A DNA stretch of 64,000 nt, from the NCBI GenBank assembly GCA_032622095.1, contig CP136069.1, positions 104,934,278 through 104,998,277 of the forward strand. Direction: 5' to 3'. The stretch is from Siphonodentalium dalli. Taxonomy: Eukaryota; Mollusca; Scaphopoda; Gadilida; Siphonodentaliidae. Both the position numbers and the translations under genes were made by a program. Below are positions 24,695 through 34,473 of the stretch, piece after piece (positions within the stretch are counted from its first letter, which is position 1; each line of letters begins with the position of its first letter). Below the pieces are notes generated by a model that was given only the letters and a program-made list of their open reading frames with translations, did not search any database and was not told the origin of the DNA.

Positions 24695-24990
24695 ATATAA
24701 GGTTGTAACTAAATAAATACTTCAATAGTTGTGGAACGGATTAATCGAGATAAACAAAATTACGATCGAAAAGGTGAGCCACTACTTATATTCCATGACT
24801 TTTTAAAGTTATAAATATAGTGATAATTATTGTGGTTATGGTTACGGCTAGAGCATGGTTATGCTTATAGAAACATTTAGTATTGGGACATGGTACGGGT
24901 TGCCTATAGGTATGGTTATGATTAAGATTTGGGTTATGGGAAAGGTAATGATTGAGAGGGGATTTGGATTGGAATATATAGGATAATTTT
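24695..24990. other. AT-rich non-coding stretch of block copy 1
   Basis: Collinear with about 52126-52409 and contains imperfect 'ggttatggtta'-type repeats. In copy 2 the DNA transposon sits just upstream, together with 16 additional bases ('ctgaagtatgcatggt'). Confidence 0.6.
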
Positions 24991-25032
24991 ATGGAAGTAT
25001 CAAACTTCCAATAGGAAGTTTAAAAATTCTAG
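24991..25032 (+). repeat. Rolling-circle-type 3' terminus: subterminal inverted repeat, hairpin, CTAG
   Basis: ATGGAAGTAT (24991-25000) is the complement of the satellite's 5' arm. A perfect 8-bp stem follows, AAACTTCC and GGAAGTTT with an AATA loop (25002-25021). Seven bases later comes CTAG (25029-25032), followed by T. Helitron-superfamily 3' ends have a hairpin a few bases before CTRR and no target duplication. The paralog at 52410-52450 has the identical arrangement. Confidence 0.7.
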
Positions 25033-25547
25033 TTATTATTATTCTTATACTGGACACTTTTGCAACCCTTATTACTCGAAAAGTACCAGGAGTAGCATAT
25101 TAAAACTTGGCACGTATCTTGGGGTCAAAGAGTTGTATGCCATCGTCGCATAAAGAATATTGTCCGCGTTTTCCCCGAGGAGTTATCTCCCTTTATCTGA
25201 AAAAATGTCATTTTATTATCTCGGAAATTATAAGGAGCAGAGCATCGAAAATTGGACCGTATGCACACCTCGATATGCCCTACTGCCCACGGGCATCAAA
25301 ACTTGTGTCCGCGCTTTCCCTGAGGAGTTACGGCCCATAGTTGGCAAACCTCTATTTGATTGTACTCTGTTGTCCTCTTGTATCATTCCAGATAACTGCA
25401 TGTGGTTTTCATAGTCGTGTTGACAGTTGTCAGTTTAGTCAGAGAAGGAAAATTTGACAGGGTCGGACATATATTTTGACACTGGGGTGGGGGGCAAGAA
25501 TTTCGCAAAATAAATTTTTTATTGACATTCATCTATTTAAGTTTATG
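25033..25547 (+). repeat. Diverged partial monomer of the satellite family
   Basis: Begins directly after CTAG with 'ttattattattc' and resembles the array-3 monomer from about 61590 onward (a 'tcgaaaagt' type phrase, 'attgtccgc', 'gagttatctc', 'aaaaaatg'). The 5' palindrome is missing, so it is 5' truncated. The copy in block 2 is 52451-52966. Two overlapping open frames of 77 and 84 aa are preserved in both copies, but the sequences are too young and too alike for this to imply selection. Confidence 0.6.
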
Positions 25548-25610
25548 TATTTCCCGAACGAAAACAAACCCATACCGGAAAGGATTTTTGAAATCCGAGA
25601 AGAAATGCAA
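25548..25610. repeat. 63-bp target-site duplication of LINE-B (5' side)
   Basis: 'tatttcccgaacg' to 'agaaatgcaa', repeated identically at 31826-31888. The paralogous empty site reads straight through at about 52966-53028. Confidence 0.93.
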
Positions 25611-26024
25611 AAGTCAGATTATTTTGTGCTCCGCAAATTATCGTTTTATTTCTCAAAATGGGCAGTGTTATAGTTATATGATGAACGGAGCCTTATTGTG
25701 ATGTTTCTCGTGTTTCATATTGTGATGGAATTTGGAATGATCGGCGTTGGATTCTCGAAAGGTGGTAAAAAAAACATTTGTTCTGTCCAAGTATTCGATG
25801 TCATAAATTGATTTTTGATACAGTCGCCATGTTTCCCGACCCTACTCCTGTCTACCCGTGAACTGTACTCACCATGTACGTCCACAGTATTGGACCTCTC
25901 GCCGTGTGAAAATTTCACGCATGAGTACCACGAGTACTAGACTTGTCACTGGACACCAGGGAATTCCCCTACGAGATAATTAGTTGTCGCTTTATCACGC
26001 TGTTAATCGATTAAATAACTGACA
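25611..26024 (+). other. LINE-B 5' UTR / probable internal promoter region
   Basis: 414 nt between the target duplication and the ORF1 ATG. Should hold the internal promoter; no motif recognised. Not clearly similar to the LINE-A leader. Confidence 0.45.
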
Positions 26025-27605
26025 ATGGGAGATAACAGTACTATGAGTGTTAATGACCAGCGACCACTGGACGAATGCCTTTCTACATGGTATGACAGCA
26101 TAGAATCTCAGCAATATACACGTAAGCCAGAGGACAACAACAGAACCATAAACAACCTTCATTCCGTTATAAAATTCATCAATTCGACAACACAAGATAT
26201 TTTTACTGGGACTATCATAGACTTTGTCGGAAATCAGGATAAACTTCTAGAAACATTGCGCGAAAATGTATTCATGCATGTGAAATCTGATGATGTCTTT
26301 CCATATGAGTCATCTGCGTCAATGAAGCAGCGTGTTGTTCGAAATCTAACAGGAGACCATGCAATTGATAAAAACAGTAGGAATATGAGGATGGCTGTTG
26401 ACATTTACAGGTTAATGAAATTCATGGTCGACAAGGATACAGATACTCTTGGTGAAATTATTAGTAAAAGTGGAAAACATAATAAAAGCATCAGTCGACC
26501 ATCTGTTTCTGGTATGATCAATGATGATGAGGATTCAACTGTAAATATAAATAACTCAATCGTTAAAATACTACGAGACATTTCTCTGATAAAAACTGAA
26601 AACGAATCATTTCACAAAGACTTTAATGAACGGATTCCAAATATTGACACATCAGTGAAGCATTTAGAAGCACGGCTGGACAAAATTGAAGAAAAACTCG
26701 GTATAATTAAAGACGTTGAGCAGCTAAAAACGAATTTCTCTCTTATGGACAAGAAAATAAAAAGTTTGGATGAAAAATTGAATCAAGAAATAATGACAGT
26801 GGAACGTATACAAGATGACAAATATTCGGGCGCGAAGCAACTTAAAAGTGAGATAGCAGACGTTAAACGTGATATGTGTGGTGTAGTGCAAGGTCTCGAC
26901 GAGTTTGACAAGAAGCAAAAGAGTTTCGAAGGACAACTAGCAACATTTAGAGACATTGTTAACAAAAAACACATTCAGCCAACAAATTCGAGTGATAAAA
27001 TGATAAATGAAACGATCAAACACAATGTAAATGCTATGAAGGATGAATTCCGCAACTTTACAACACAAGTGACAAACAATCTTCAACAATTCGTAGAGTG
27101 TGTGGGTCAATCCATGGCAGATGTATCCAATACACAGCGAAATATCGCAGAAACATTAAATGAAATGATGAAATGCGCTACAGATGATTGTTATCCGGAC
27201 GAGAGCGATGCTCATTCTGACAGAAGTTCGCATTCCAGACATTCCAGTAAACCAAATGACGTGAGCTATCATTCAGAAGTCCCGTTACACGAAGACAAGC
27301 ACACCCGTCAGACACCTACTCGATCAGCAGTTGATTCACAGGACGACTATTTCTTCCATTATAAGCATGACAGGCCGATTAAAACTTCGCAAGTGTACCT
27401 TGGAGGATTTGCTGACTCAGTTACCATCCATGACATTAAGAAGCACCTTATTTATAAAGAAGCTCGATTTACGGTTTTGCGAATGCTGAGGGGCAACTGT
27501 GCTCGCATAAACATATGTGATGATGATCTCGACTATGTTCTCGGGCACCAATTCTGGCCAAGGGGTGCCACCTGCAGGATGTGGGTTCATAAATCCTACG
27601 AGTAA
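26025..27605 (+). CDS. LINE-B ORF1: RNA-binding/nucleoprotein-type protein (526 aa)
   Basis: Homolog of LINE-A ORF1 but ~140 residues shorter, mainly in the low-complexity linker. Order: an N-terminal domain, including 'MAVDIYRLMKFMV', which matches LINE-A; a long coiled coil at about 175-315 rich in Lys/Glu/Leu heptads; 'DDKYSGAKQLKSEI', matching LINE-A 'DERCSGVSKLKNDI'; a Ser/His/Asp-rich linker near 395-450; and a C-terminal RRM-like domain (453-526) with 'FWPRG' at 510-514. Expected to coat element RNA together with ORF2 protein; this role is inferred. The ATG follows the 414-nt leader and the ORF is uninterrupted. Confidence 0.88.
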   Translation: MGDNSTMSVNDQRPLDECLSTWYDSIESQQYTRKPEDNNRTINNLHSVIKFINSTTQDIFTGTIIDFVGNQDKLLETLRENVFMHVKSDDVFPYESSASMKQRVVRNLTGDHAIDKNSRNMRMAVDIYRLMKFMVDKDTDTLGEIISKSGKHNKSISRPSVSGMINDDEDSTVNINNSIVKILRDISLIKTENESFHKDFNERIPNIDTSVKHLEARLDKIEEKLGIIKDVEQLKTNFSLMDKKIKSLDEKLNQEIMTVERIQDDKYSGAKQLKSEIADVKRDMCGVVQGLDEFDKKQKSFEGQLATFRDIVNKKHIQPTNSSDKMINETIKHNVNAMKDEFRNFTTQVTNNLQQFVECVGQSMADVSNTQRNIAETLNEMMKCATDDCYPDESDAHSDRSSHSRHSSKPNDVSYHSEVPLHEDKHTRQTPTRSAVDSQDDYFFHYKHDRPIKTSQVYLGGFADSVTIHDIKKHLIYKEARFTVLRMLRGNCARINICDDDLDYVLGHQFWPRGATCRMWVHKSYE

Positions 27606-27752
27606 AGCATATTATTGTTTATTTGTGTGAAACATGTTATCTGCCTCAGTATGTGTACAAATTTTGCACTGTTAGCATTCACCGCATTTTTGTGCTTTAG
27701 CGGTAAACGAAATCAGGACGTTTACTTGTCACCAATCAATTGTAACTGTAAA

Positions 27753-30700
27753 ATGGAAACCGCTAATCTTAATATGATTACATGGAATGCTACAGGCGTC
27801 ATGTCGTCCGGTTATTACTTGAGTCAGTTGCTCAAAAGTGGTATACATGACATAATAGGTCTAAGTGAACACTGGCTTTATCAATGTGATACAAATTTTC
27901 TTGGTTCGCTCGACAAGTATTATGAATACCATGCAGTTTGTGATTTCCGCCAAAGGATCCCCAATAAAAGAGGGAGACCGAGTGGCGGGGTTGCACTGTT
28001 ATGGCACACCAGAATTTCTGAACGAATAAGCCCTCTTGCAATTGACGACGATAGAATAATAGGAATACAAATAAGAATAACAGATGAATGTTTTTTGTAC
28101 CTATTGCAGATTTACCTGCCTTCTACAAATTACTCGGTCGAATTTTACGACGAATACACGAAGACCCTTGGCGACGTTTGTGATATGTACAAAGCATACG
28201 GCAATGTAATAGTAATGGGGGACTTTAATGGCCAATTTGAGAAATCCGATGACCGAAACATGGCATTCAGAAAACTTGTCAAGCGAATCGAAATGTTGTC
28301 TGTGAACCATACTTTTTGTCATGATTGTCCGCGTACGACATGCGTCCCTTTTGGTGATGGCCTACACGAAGGAACGATAGTTGATCACATTATGATCCCA
28401 CACACTCTTATTCCTTTCATTCGAGAGGTGCGCGTTTTAGATGATGATGCCATCAATGTGTCCAATCACAGACCAGTTACTCTGAGCATAAGCATTGAAT
28501 TACGAGATCGACATGTAGTTAAATCAGACATTGACGGACACAGCATTGTAGATTGGAAAAAGGCCAAATATCACCCTGAAATTCTTGAACATTACAACCG
28601 AATTCTTGATTCAGAATTGAACTCATTTGACCAATTAGATCAACAGGAAACCGATCCATGTATATTATACGATTCAATAGTAAGTGCAATATCAAATGCA
28701 TCTAAAAAAACCCTGCCAAAAAAGAAATTCAAAAAATACCTGAAACCATTCTGGAACGAAAATTTGAAAATTATGCATGCAAATATGCGGACTCTTCGGC
28801 AATCTTGGGTGAATGAAGGCAGGCCTCGCGCAGATACTCACTTGGAAAGTTATATAAATTATAAACATGCGAAATGTGACTTCCGTAGAGAATATAGAAA
28901 AGCCTCTAGTAAATACCTGGCCGAACAAAACGATGAAATCGATAAACGTGCTCAAATTGATCAGAACTATTTATTCCGCATTTTACATACGAAACGTCAG
29001 AAAAATCACATCGATAAGAATGCATATTTTTCATATGAGGGACAGACTCTTCGCCATGATCACGAAATTTCAGAAGGATGGGCATCTTACTTTGAAAAAT
29101 TATATTCGCCGCTATATAGACCCGAGTTTGACACACAGCACTTCAACTATGTCAACGAATTTGTTACGCGAAAAACCACGAGCGATCAGCATGATGATAA
29201 TTGTAATGACATACTCTTTTGTGTAACTCCACTTGAATTACTTTCTGCTTATCGTAGCCTGAGTGTTGGAAAAGCAACCGGTTGGGATGCCATATCGAAT
29301 GAACACCTGATATATGGAAGCCAGAAGTTAACTCAAACGGTATCTAATCTTATGACAGTCATGATTCAAACACAAATTATCCCTTCACAGATTAAACGTG
29401 GTGTAATCATAACACTATACAAAGGTGGTTCAAAATCCAGAACTGACTTTGATAGTTACAGAGCTATAACGCTGATGCCCACTTTATACAAGTTACTCGA
29501 AAAGATTTTACAAGCTAGAATAGAATTATACGCCCCAAAATTAATTAATGTACATCCGCTTCAGCACGGTTTCCAAAAGGGCATAAGCGCAACAATGACG
29601 TCATATGTAATGAAAGAATGTATCGCATATGTATCCGATAGTAAACAAAAGCTGTATAGCCTATTTTTAGACGTCTGGAAAGCGTTCGATACCGTCTGGG
29701 TTAACGGATTGTTATACAAATTGCACACATGTGGATTCAGAGGAAACTTATTTCGATTGATGCGCGAGCTTCTGATCAATGTAACCTGTTCTATTCGTCA
29801 TAACAACGTTTTTTCCAGGTGGTTTGATGTACGACAGGGAGCCAGGCAGGGAGGAATCCTCTCCCCTTTGTACTATATGATCTACGTTGACGAATTGATA
29901 CATATCCTTGCAAACTCGCCGTTTGGCTTAAACATGCTCGGTGTAAATTGTACGTCCCCGACACATGCAGACGATATGGTTCTGCTGTCTCTCAGCAAAT
30001 CTGGTTTATCAGCACTATGTGATATTTGTTACGATTACAGTAACAAATGGCGGTATCGATATAACCCAAATAAATGCGCTGTAGTGGTATTTAATGAAAC
30101 CAAATCCGAATTTTCGCGTCAGGATCGACTTTGGAACCTTGGTACATCAGATGTCAAAGAAACCACTAACATAACTCATTTGGGCATTTATATTGATAAG
30201 TATGACTTTAATGGAATATTCACTGAGCATATATGCGATAAGACTCGTAGCACGTTTATGATGCTCAACAACGCCGGCCTGTACCCGGGTGGTATGACCC
30301 CAACAAGTTGCTCGTTGATATATTCGTCGGTGGTCATACCTAAAGGGCTGTACGGGTCTGAACTTATCTGGAATTTGAACCAAAAACACGTTGATCGCCT
30401 GGAACGAACACACAGATTTTGTTTAAAATATTACCAGGGCCTTCACCGTCGTACAAAAACGGTTATTGCGCAAGGATTAGTCGGAACCTCGTCTATGGTG
30501 TCACTTATCGAAAAACGTAAAATGTCATTCTTCGGTTCTTTGTGCAACTTAAAATCTTCTAAAACTGTGAAACAAGTATTTCTCACGCGCTTATACCAGT
30601 ACTTCGTTGGCACTACATGTTCATCATCAAGTTACATGTCTGACATCATTGACACTCTTAACAAATATGACATGACCGAAGCTCTTGAGAACTACATCGA

Positions 30701-31244
30701 AAATTCAATATTCCCTAAGAAATCCACATGGAAATGTGCCATAAACGAATCATGGTCAAAAGTTAATAGAGAATATTGGGACATGAGCGTAAATGAGGAT
30801 AATCGACTTGCCAGGTTCTCTGCCGTCCATCCAACGTTATGCATGTCCCGGCTATGGGAAAATTGTCGCATATACCCAGCCCATAAAAAATCATATCTAC
30901 TTATTGCACGCCTTATTTGTATCCTGGAAACAAATGAAGAAACCTGCGTATTATGTAACAACAAACATAAAGATCTTGTAAAACATGCCTTAATCGAATG
31001 TTCTTCCATTTGCGACGATCGAAATACCTTTGAATTCGAGCTACTAAACTTGTTTCATGTAGACATTTATATGCAGTATGACAAACTGGATGTAGAATCC
31101 AAAACGCGCGTTCTACTAACATGTCTACATGAAAACATATACTGTGATCCCGAATTAGAAAATGAACTAATAGACTTTTTCGTGAACAAAGCCGCATTTC
31201 TCTGGAGAGTATATGTTGATCGACTGACGCCAAGTCCTGACTAG
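27753..31244 (+). CDS. LINE-B ORF2: endonuclease/reverse transcriptase polyprotein (1163 aa from the preferred start)
   Basis: Same role and domain order as LINE-A ORF2. The endonuclease motifs ITWNATG, LSEHW, IYLPS, GDFN, VDHI and SNHRP are all present. RT motifs: 'LDVWKAFD' (motif A Asp codon at 29670), 'QGARQGGILSPL' and 'HADD' (Asp codons at 29970 and 29973). C-terminal Cys/His cluster 'CVLCNNKHKDLVKHALIEC'. I prefer the ATG at 27753, which gives 1163 aa, close to LINE-A (1171), and starts just before the endonuclease. The frame is open further upstream to an ATG at 27615 (1209 aa), only 9 nt after the ORF1 stop. That 46-residue extension is hydrophobic and Cys-rich and has no counterpart in LINE-A. 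No stops or frameshifts. Confidence 0.93.
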   Translation: METANLNMITWNATGVMSSGYYLSQLLKSGIHDIIGLSEHWLYQCDTNFLGSLDKYYEYHAVCDFRQRIPNKRGRPSGGVALLWHTRISERISPLAIDDDRIIGIQIRITDECFLYLLQIYLPSTNYSVEFYDEYTKTLGDVCDMYKAYGNVIVMGDFNGQFEKSDDRNMAFRKLVKRIEMLSVNHTFCHDCPRTTCVPFGDGLHEGTIVDHIMIPHTLIPFIREVRVLDDDAINVSNHRPVTLSISIELRDRHVVKSDIDGHSIVDWKKAKYHPEILEHYNRILDSELNSFDQLDQQETDPCILYDSIVSAISNASKKTLPKKKFKKYLKPFWNENLKIMHANMRTLRQSWVNEGRPRADTHLESYINYKHAKCDFRREYRKASSKYLAEQNDEIDKRAQIDQNYLFRILHTKRQKNHIDKNAYFSYEGQTLRHDHEISEGWASYFEKLYSPLYRPEFDTQHFNYVNEFVTRKTTSDQHDDNCNDILFCVTPLELLSAYRSLSVGKATGWDAISNEHLIYGSQKLTQTVSNLMTVMIQTQIIPSQIKRGVIITLYKGGSKSRTDFDSYRAITLMPTLYKLLEKILQARIELYAPKLINVHPLQHGFQKGISATMTSYVMKECIAYVSDSKQKLYSLFLDVWKAFDTVWVNGLLYKLHTCGFRGNLFRLMRELLINVTCSIRHNNVFSRWFDVRQGARQGGILSPLYYMIYVDELIHILANSPFGLNMLGVNCTSPTHADDMVLLSLSKSGLSALCDICYDYSNKWRYRYNPNKCAVVVFNETKSEFSRQDRLWNLGTSDVKETTNITHLGIYIDKYDFNGIFTEHICDKTRSTFMMLNNAGLYPGGMTPTSCSLIYSSVVIPKGLYGSELIWNLNQKHVDRLERTHRFCLKYYQGLHRRTKTVIAQGLVGTSSMVSLIEKRKMSFFGSLCNLKSSKTVKQVFLTRLYQYFVGTTCSSSSYMSDIIDTLNKYDMTEALENYIENSIFPKKSTWKCAINESWSKVNREYWDMSVNEDNRLARFSAVHPTLCMSRLWENCRIYPAHKKSYLLIARLICILETNEETCVLCNNKHKDLVKHALIECSSICDDRNTFEFELLNLFHVDIYMQYDKLDVESKTRVLLTCLHENIYCDPELENELIDFFVNKAAFLWRVYVDRLTPSPD

Positions 31245-31825
31245 ATCTCACAAACCCTCATGTAAACTCTATCATAACATGCAGTTATAAGCGCGTTTGT
31301 AATTGTTCATATCATATGTATCTGTGTATTGTTTTACCAGTAAGTACATTTGTCTGTATGTATATCTGCCGTTTGTTTGTTTGTCTCGTATGTCTGCTTG
31401 TCTGACTGTCGTCTGTATGTCTGTAAGTGCGATATGGCTGTATATATATATACATGAGTGGTGCTGGGGAAATGGTCGGCTCCGAGTCGGTAAGACTGCA
31501 CAAAGGCATTGGCGTTTGTGGGTCTTCCAGAGAGAGAGATCCCTGATTTGGGTCCAACTTCGGCTTGGTCGTCTCGGAGTATGCCATTTCTCTGTCTGTA
31601 AGTACGATATGGCTGTAGAATGGAATATATACTTTATGTAGTGCATGAGTGTGTGTGTATATATGCATGTGTAGTTGGTTCATCATACATATTGAGACAT
31701 GTGTTGTAGATGTTTGTAATCTTAAATTTATTATACACTGTGTTATGTACCAAATTGTGTTAATTGTTCTCATAATATAAACATTTATATATGAATCTCC
31801 ATATATGGAGGATAATAAAGATATA
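31245..31825 (+). other. LINE-B 3' UTR
   Basis: Non-coding. Contains CTGT/TGTC-rich low-complexity sequence at about 31330-31430 and two copies of 'cgatatggctgta' (about 31430 and 31606). Ends with AATAAA (31814-31819), then GATATATA, the same terminal motif as LINE-A and the truncated copy. Confidence 0.75.
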
Positions 31826-31888
31826 TATTTCCCGAACGAAAACAAACCCATACCGGAAAGGATTTTTGAAATCCGAGAAGAAATGCAA
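31826..31888. repeat. 63-bp target-site duplication of LINE-B (3' side)
   Basis: Identical to 25548-25610. After it, sequence continues as 'gagttacgggccctc', contiguous in block copy 2 at about 53029. Confidence 0.93.
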
Positions 31889-33081
31889 GAGTTACGGGCC
31901 CTCAAAGTTTGCAATTTGGGCCCATGTGCTTGTGTACACATCTCCTCCGAAGATTCATGTTATGCTACACCCGAAACGGAGATGACTTTTGGGGAATCCA
32001 GAGTCCAAAACGGATCGAAATCGCCCTGTTCCAGAAAAGTCGTTCATTTTGTTTTCACTTTTTGAAAAAGGCTCCAATATTTCAACAAAATCTTTTGGAC
32101 TTAGAACATTATTTTTTCTCAGTCAAGTGAAAAGAGCTCTTCAAAATAATTCCGCTTATATATATAATATATATTATCTATATATACGCCAAAAATTTGT
32201 CACTCCCCTCTCTCCTTCCTCCGGCTACCCCATCCCCCCTGGGATGGAACCTACCTCCGATTCGAATACACCCGTCTTACCGCGGGCCAGTCTCAATCAT
32301 CTACCTGAGAACCGATAGAACGCCCATCGAATTCCAACAATCATTTTCAGAGTGGTATATTGGTATGAGTTCATATCGGAGCCGTTATAAAGCAAATAAC
32401 TTGGATTTTAATATAAACCCACCTATTCGTAAATTGTGTAGCCCATGGTGTGTGGTAAATTATCATTTTATCGTGTATAGTGTGTCATGAGCTATCTGCG
32501 TGAGTGCATTTCACTTTTGTATTTTCTTTCGCATCTTCAACGCATTGCATATCATATACAACCAAACAAAATACAAACATTACATTAATTTGATCAAACA
32601 AACCTTCGTTGTACGGTGTATATTTCTACTAACGTAATGACGACGTATAGCCAATTATTCCATTTGCGATAACAACGATAAACACATAGAAACATGCAAA
32701 CATCATCATTTTCGTAAGAACAATTTGTATATTGTTATAAACCGTAGTATACTGCTGATAGACATTCAATTATTTCCGTCAGTATATGTCTGCTGAATTG
32801 GAAATGACTCCTTTTATACTTTCGCAAAATAAAACACCACTGATAGTTTCGTTCACCGTCATTTAAGTCTTGTCAAAAAGCAAACGTGAAACAACCGCTC
32901 ATTATTCCTACCATAAAGGAATCTACTTATAGAGAACGCTCTTTTCTGTTCGATTACGTTCAAACTCTTTGTGTGTTGTTGTTAATCACTCATTATATTC
33001 TTCGGACCGAACGTTCATTAAGCGCGCTTCATGTTATATATGCGAAAACCGACCCACGTGTTTATTGTTTTATATCCGATT
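31889..33081. other. Non-coding part of block copy 1
   Basis: Collinear with 53029-54257. Open frames of 97-109 aa shared with copy 2 are interrupted or shifted between copies (109 and 97 aa here, one 193-aa frame in copy 2). They reflect duplication, not evident coding constraint. Copy 2 has a short extra stretch near 54224-54257. Confidence 0.6.
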
Positions 33082-33187
33082 CGAATATAAAAAGCATCTT
33101 TACATTACCTTTAGTTTCGTATTATTCGTATTTGATGATTAAAATACACCAAAGCATGTTAAAAAAAAAAAAAATAGTAGATAATTT

Positions 33188-33264
33188 GACGGGATTCGAA
33201 CTCACGTCGCAATAAAACACAAACTGAAGGTTTGACGCTCTCACCACTCAGCTACGCACTGCGC
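33188..33264 (-). repeat. tRNA-like sequence (SINE head or tRNA relic), unit 1
   Basis: On the minus strand an A-box-like 'TAGCTGAGTGGTGAGAGCG' is followed ~35 nt later by a B-box-like 'GAGTTCGAATCCC'. Acceptor and T-stem pairing look poor and no anticodon can be assigned with confidence, so I do not call a functional tRNA. Related copies are at 33595-33671, 34005-34081, 54366-54442 and 54637-54713. Confidence 0.55.
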
Positions 33265-33594
33265 TGTTAATTTATAAGAAAATATATTAGTATTAAATAT
33301 ATAGGCATATAACTGTGTATAAACTTTATATCAAAACTGATTGAAATGCGTGACTATATATACCCCTTGTCGCTATACGGGGAACGGGAAAATGCACCTA
33401 TTCTTCCCACCAAATCCAAACGGGCTAATTAAAGAGCAAGGTGATGCCCGTAGCAGGTACATTTGGATATTCTATTCAAGCCACCCCCCGAATATAAAAA
33501 GCATCTTTACATTATCTTTAGTTTGGTATTATTCGTATTTGATGATTAAAATACACCAAAGCATGTTAAAAAAAAAAAAAATAGTAGATAATTT

Positions 33595-33671
33595 GACGGG
33601 ATTCGAACTCACGTCGCAATAAAACACAAACTGAAGGTTTGACGCTCTCACCACTCAGCTACGCACTGCGC
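33595..33671 (-). repeat. tRNA-like sequence, unit 2
   Basis: Same A-box/B-box arrangement as at 33188-33264, identical as far as I can read. Part of the second ~408-bp unit. Confidence 0.5.
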
Positions 33672-34004
33672 TGTTAATTTATAAGAAAATATATTAGTAT
33701 TAAATATATAGGCATATAACTGTGTATAAACTTTATATCAAAACTGATTGAAATGCGTGACTATATATACCCCTTGCCGCTATATACGGGGAACGGGAAA
33801 ATGCACCTATTCTTCCCACCAAATCCAAACGGGCTAATTAAAGAGCAAGGTAATGCCCGTAGCAGGTACATTTGGATATTCTATTCAAGCCACCCCCCGA
33901 ATATAAAAAGCATCTTTACATTATCTTTAGTTTGGTATTATTCGTATTTGATGATTAAAATACACCAAAGCATGTTAAAAAAAAAAAAAAATAGTAGATA
34001 ATTT

Positions 34005-34081
34005 GACGGGATTCGAACTCACGTCGCAATAAAACACAAACTGAAGGTTTGACGCTCTCACCACTCGGCTACGCACTGCGC
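34005..34081 (-). repeat. tRNA-like sequence, unit 3
   Basis: As the first two units, with one change in the A-box region (plus strand 'ctcggct' for 'ctcagct'). Confidence 0.5.
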
Positions 34082-34473
34082 TGTTAATTTAAAAGAAAAT
34101 ATATTAGTATTAAATATATAGGCATATAACTGTGTATATTTAAACTTTATATCCAAACTGATTGAAATGCGTGACTATATATACCCCTTTCCGCTATACG
34201 GGGAACGGGAAAATGCACCTATTCTTCCCACCAAATCCAAACGGGCTAATTAAAGAGCAAGGTAATGCCCGTAGCAGGTACATTTGGATATTCTATTCAA
34301 GCCACCCCCCCCCCCAATCTTGACCGTTATACTTTAAAAGTAACCTACCCAACGGAGAATGCAAGATGGGGTGGGTTGAGACTTTTGGTAAATTCCACCG
34401 AAAATCTAAAGTGCCATTTTCGAATTTTCAGATGGATCGGTTTACTCGTGACAACGCTATCTACTACATATTT

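Larger units (their letters stand above)
25611..31825 (+). mobile_element. LINE-B: full-length two-ORF non-LTR retrotransposon (6.2 kb)
   Basis: 5' UTR of 414 nt (25611-26024), ORF1 (26025-27605), ORF2 (ending 31244) and a 3' UTR of 581 nt ending 'ggataataaagatatat'. Exact 63-bp target duplications and an empty site in block copy 2 fix both ends. Same architecture as LINE-A, but the proteins are clearly diverged, so it is a sister family. Both ORFs are intact, so it is potentially active or very recently so. The truncated copy at 14263-15405 belongs nearer to this family. Confidence 0.94.
33082..34310. repeat. Tandem repeat, three ~408-bp copies with tRNA-like core
   Basis: Copies start at 'cgaatataaaaagcat' at 33082, 33489 and 33898 (periods 407 and 409). 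Each contains an A-run, a tRNA-like segment, 'aaatatattagtattaaat' and a GGGGAACGGG tract, and ends in a C-run. Block copy 2 has only two copies (from 54258 and about 54529), and the first of these is internally shortened to about 272 bp. Copy number therefore changed after the block duplicated. Confidence 0.85.

Noticed and set aside
33188-33264. Functional tRNA gene
   Set aside because: A- and B-box-like motifs exist, but acceptor and T-stem pairing look poor and the anticodon loop is ambiguous. Embedded in a tandem repeat.
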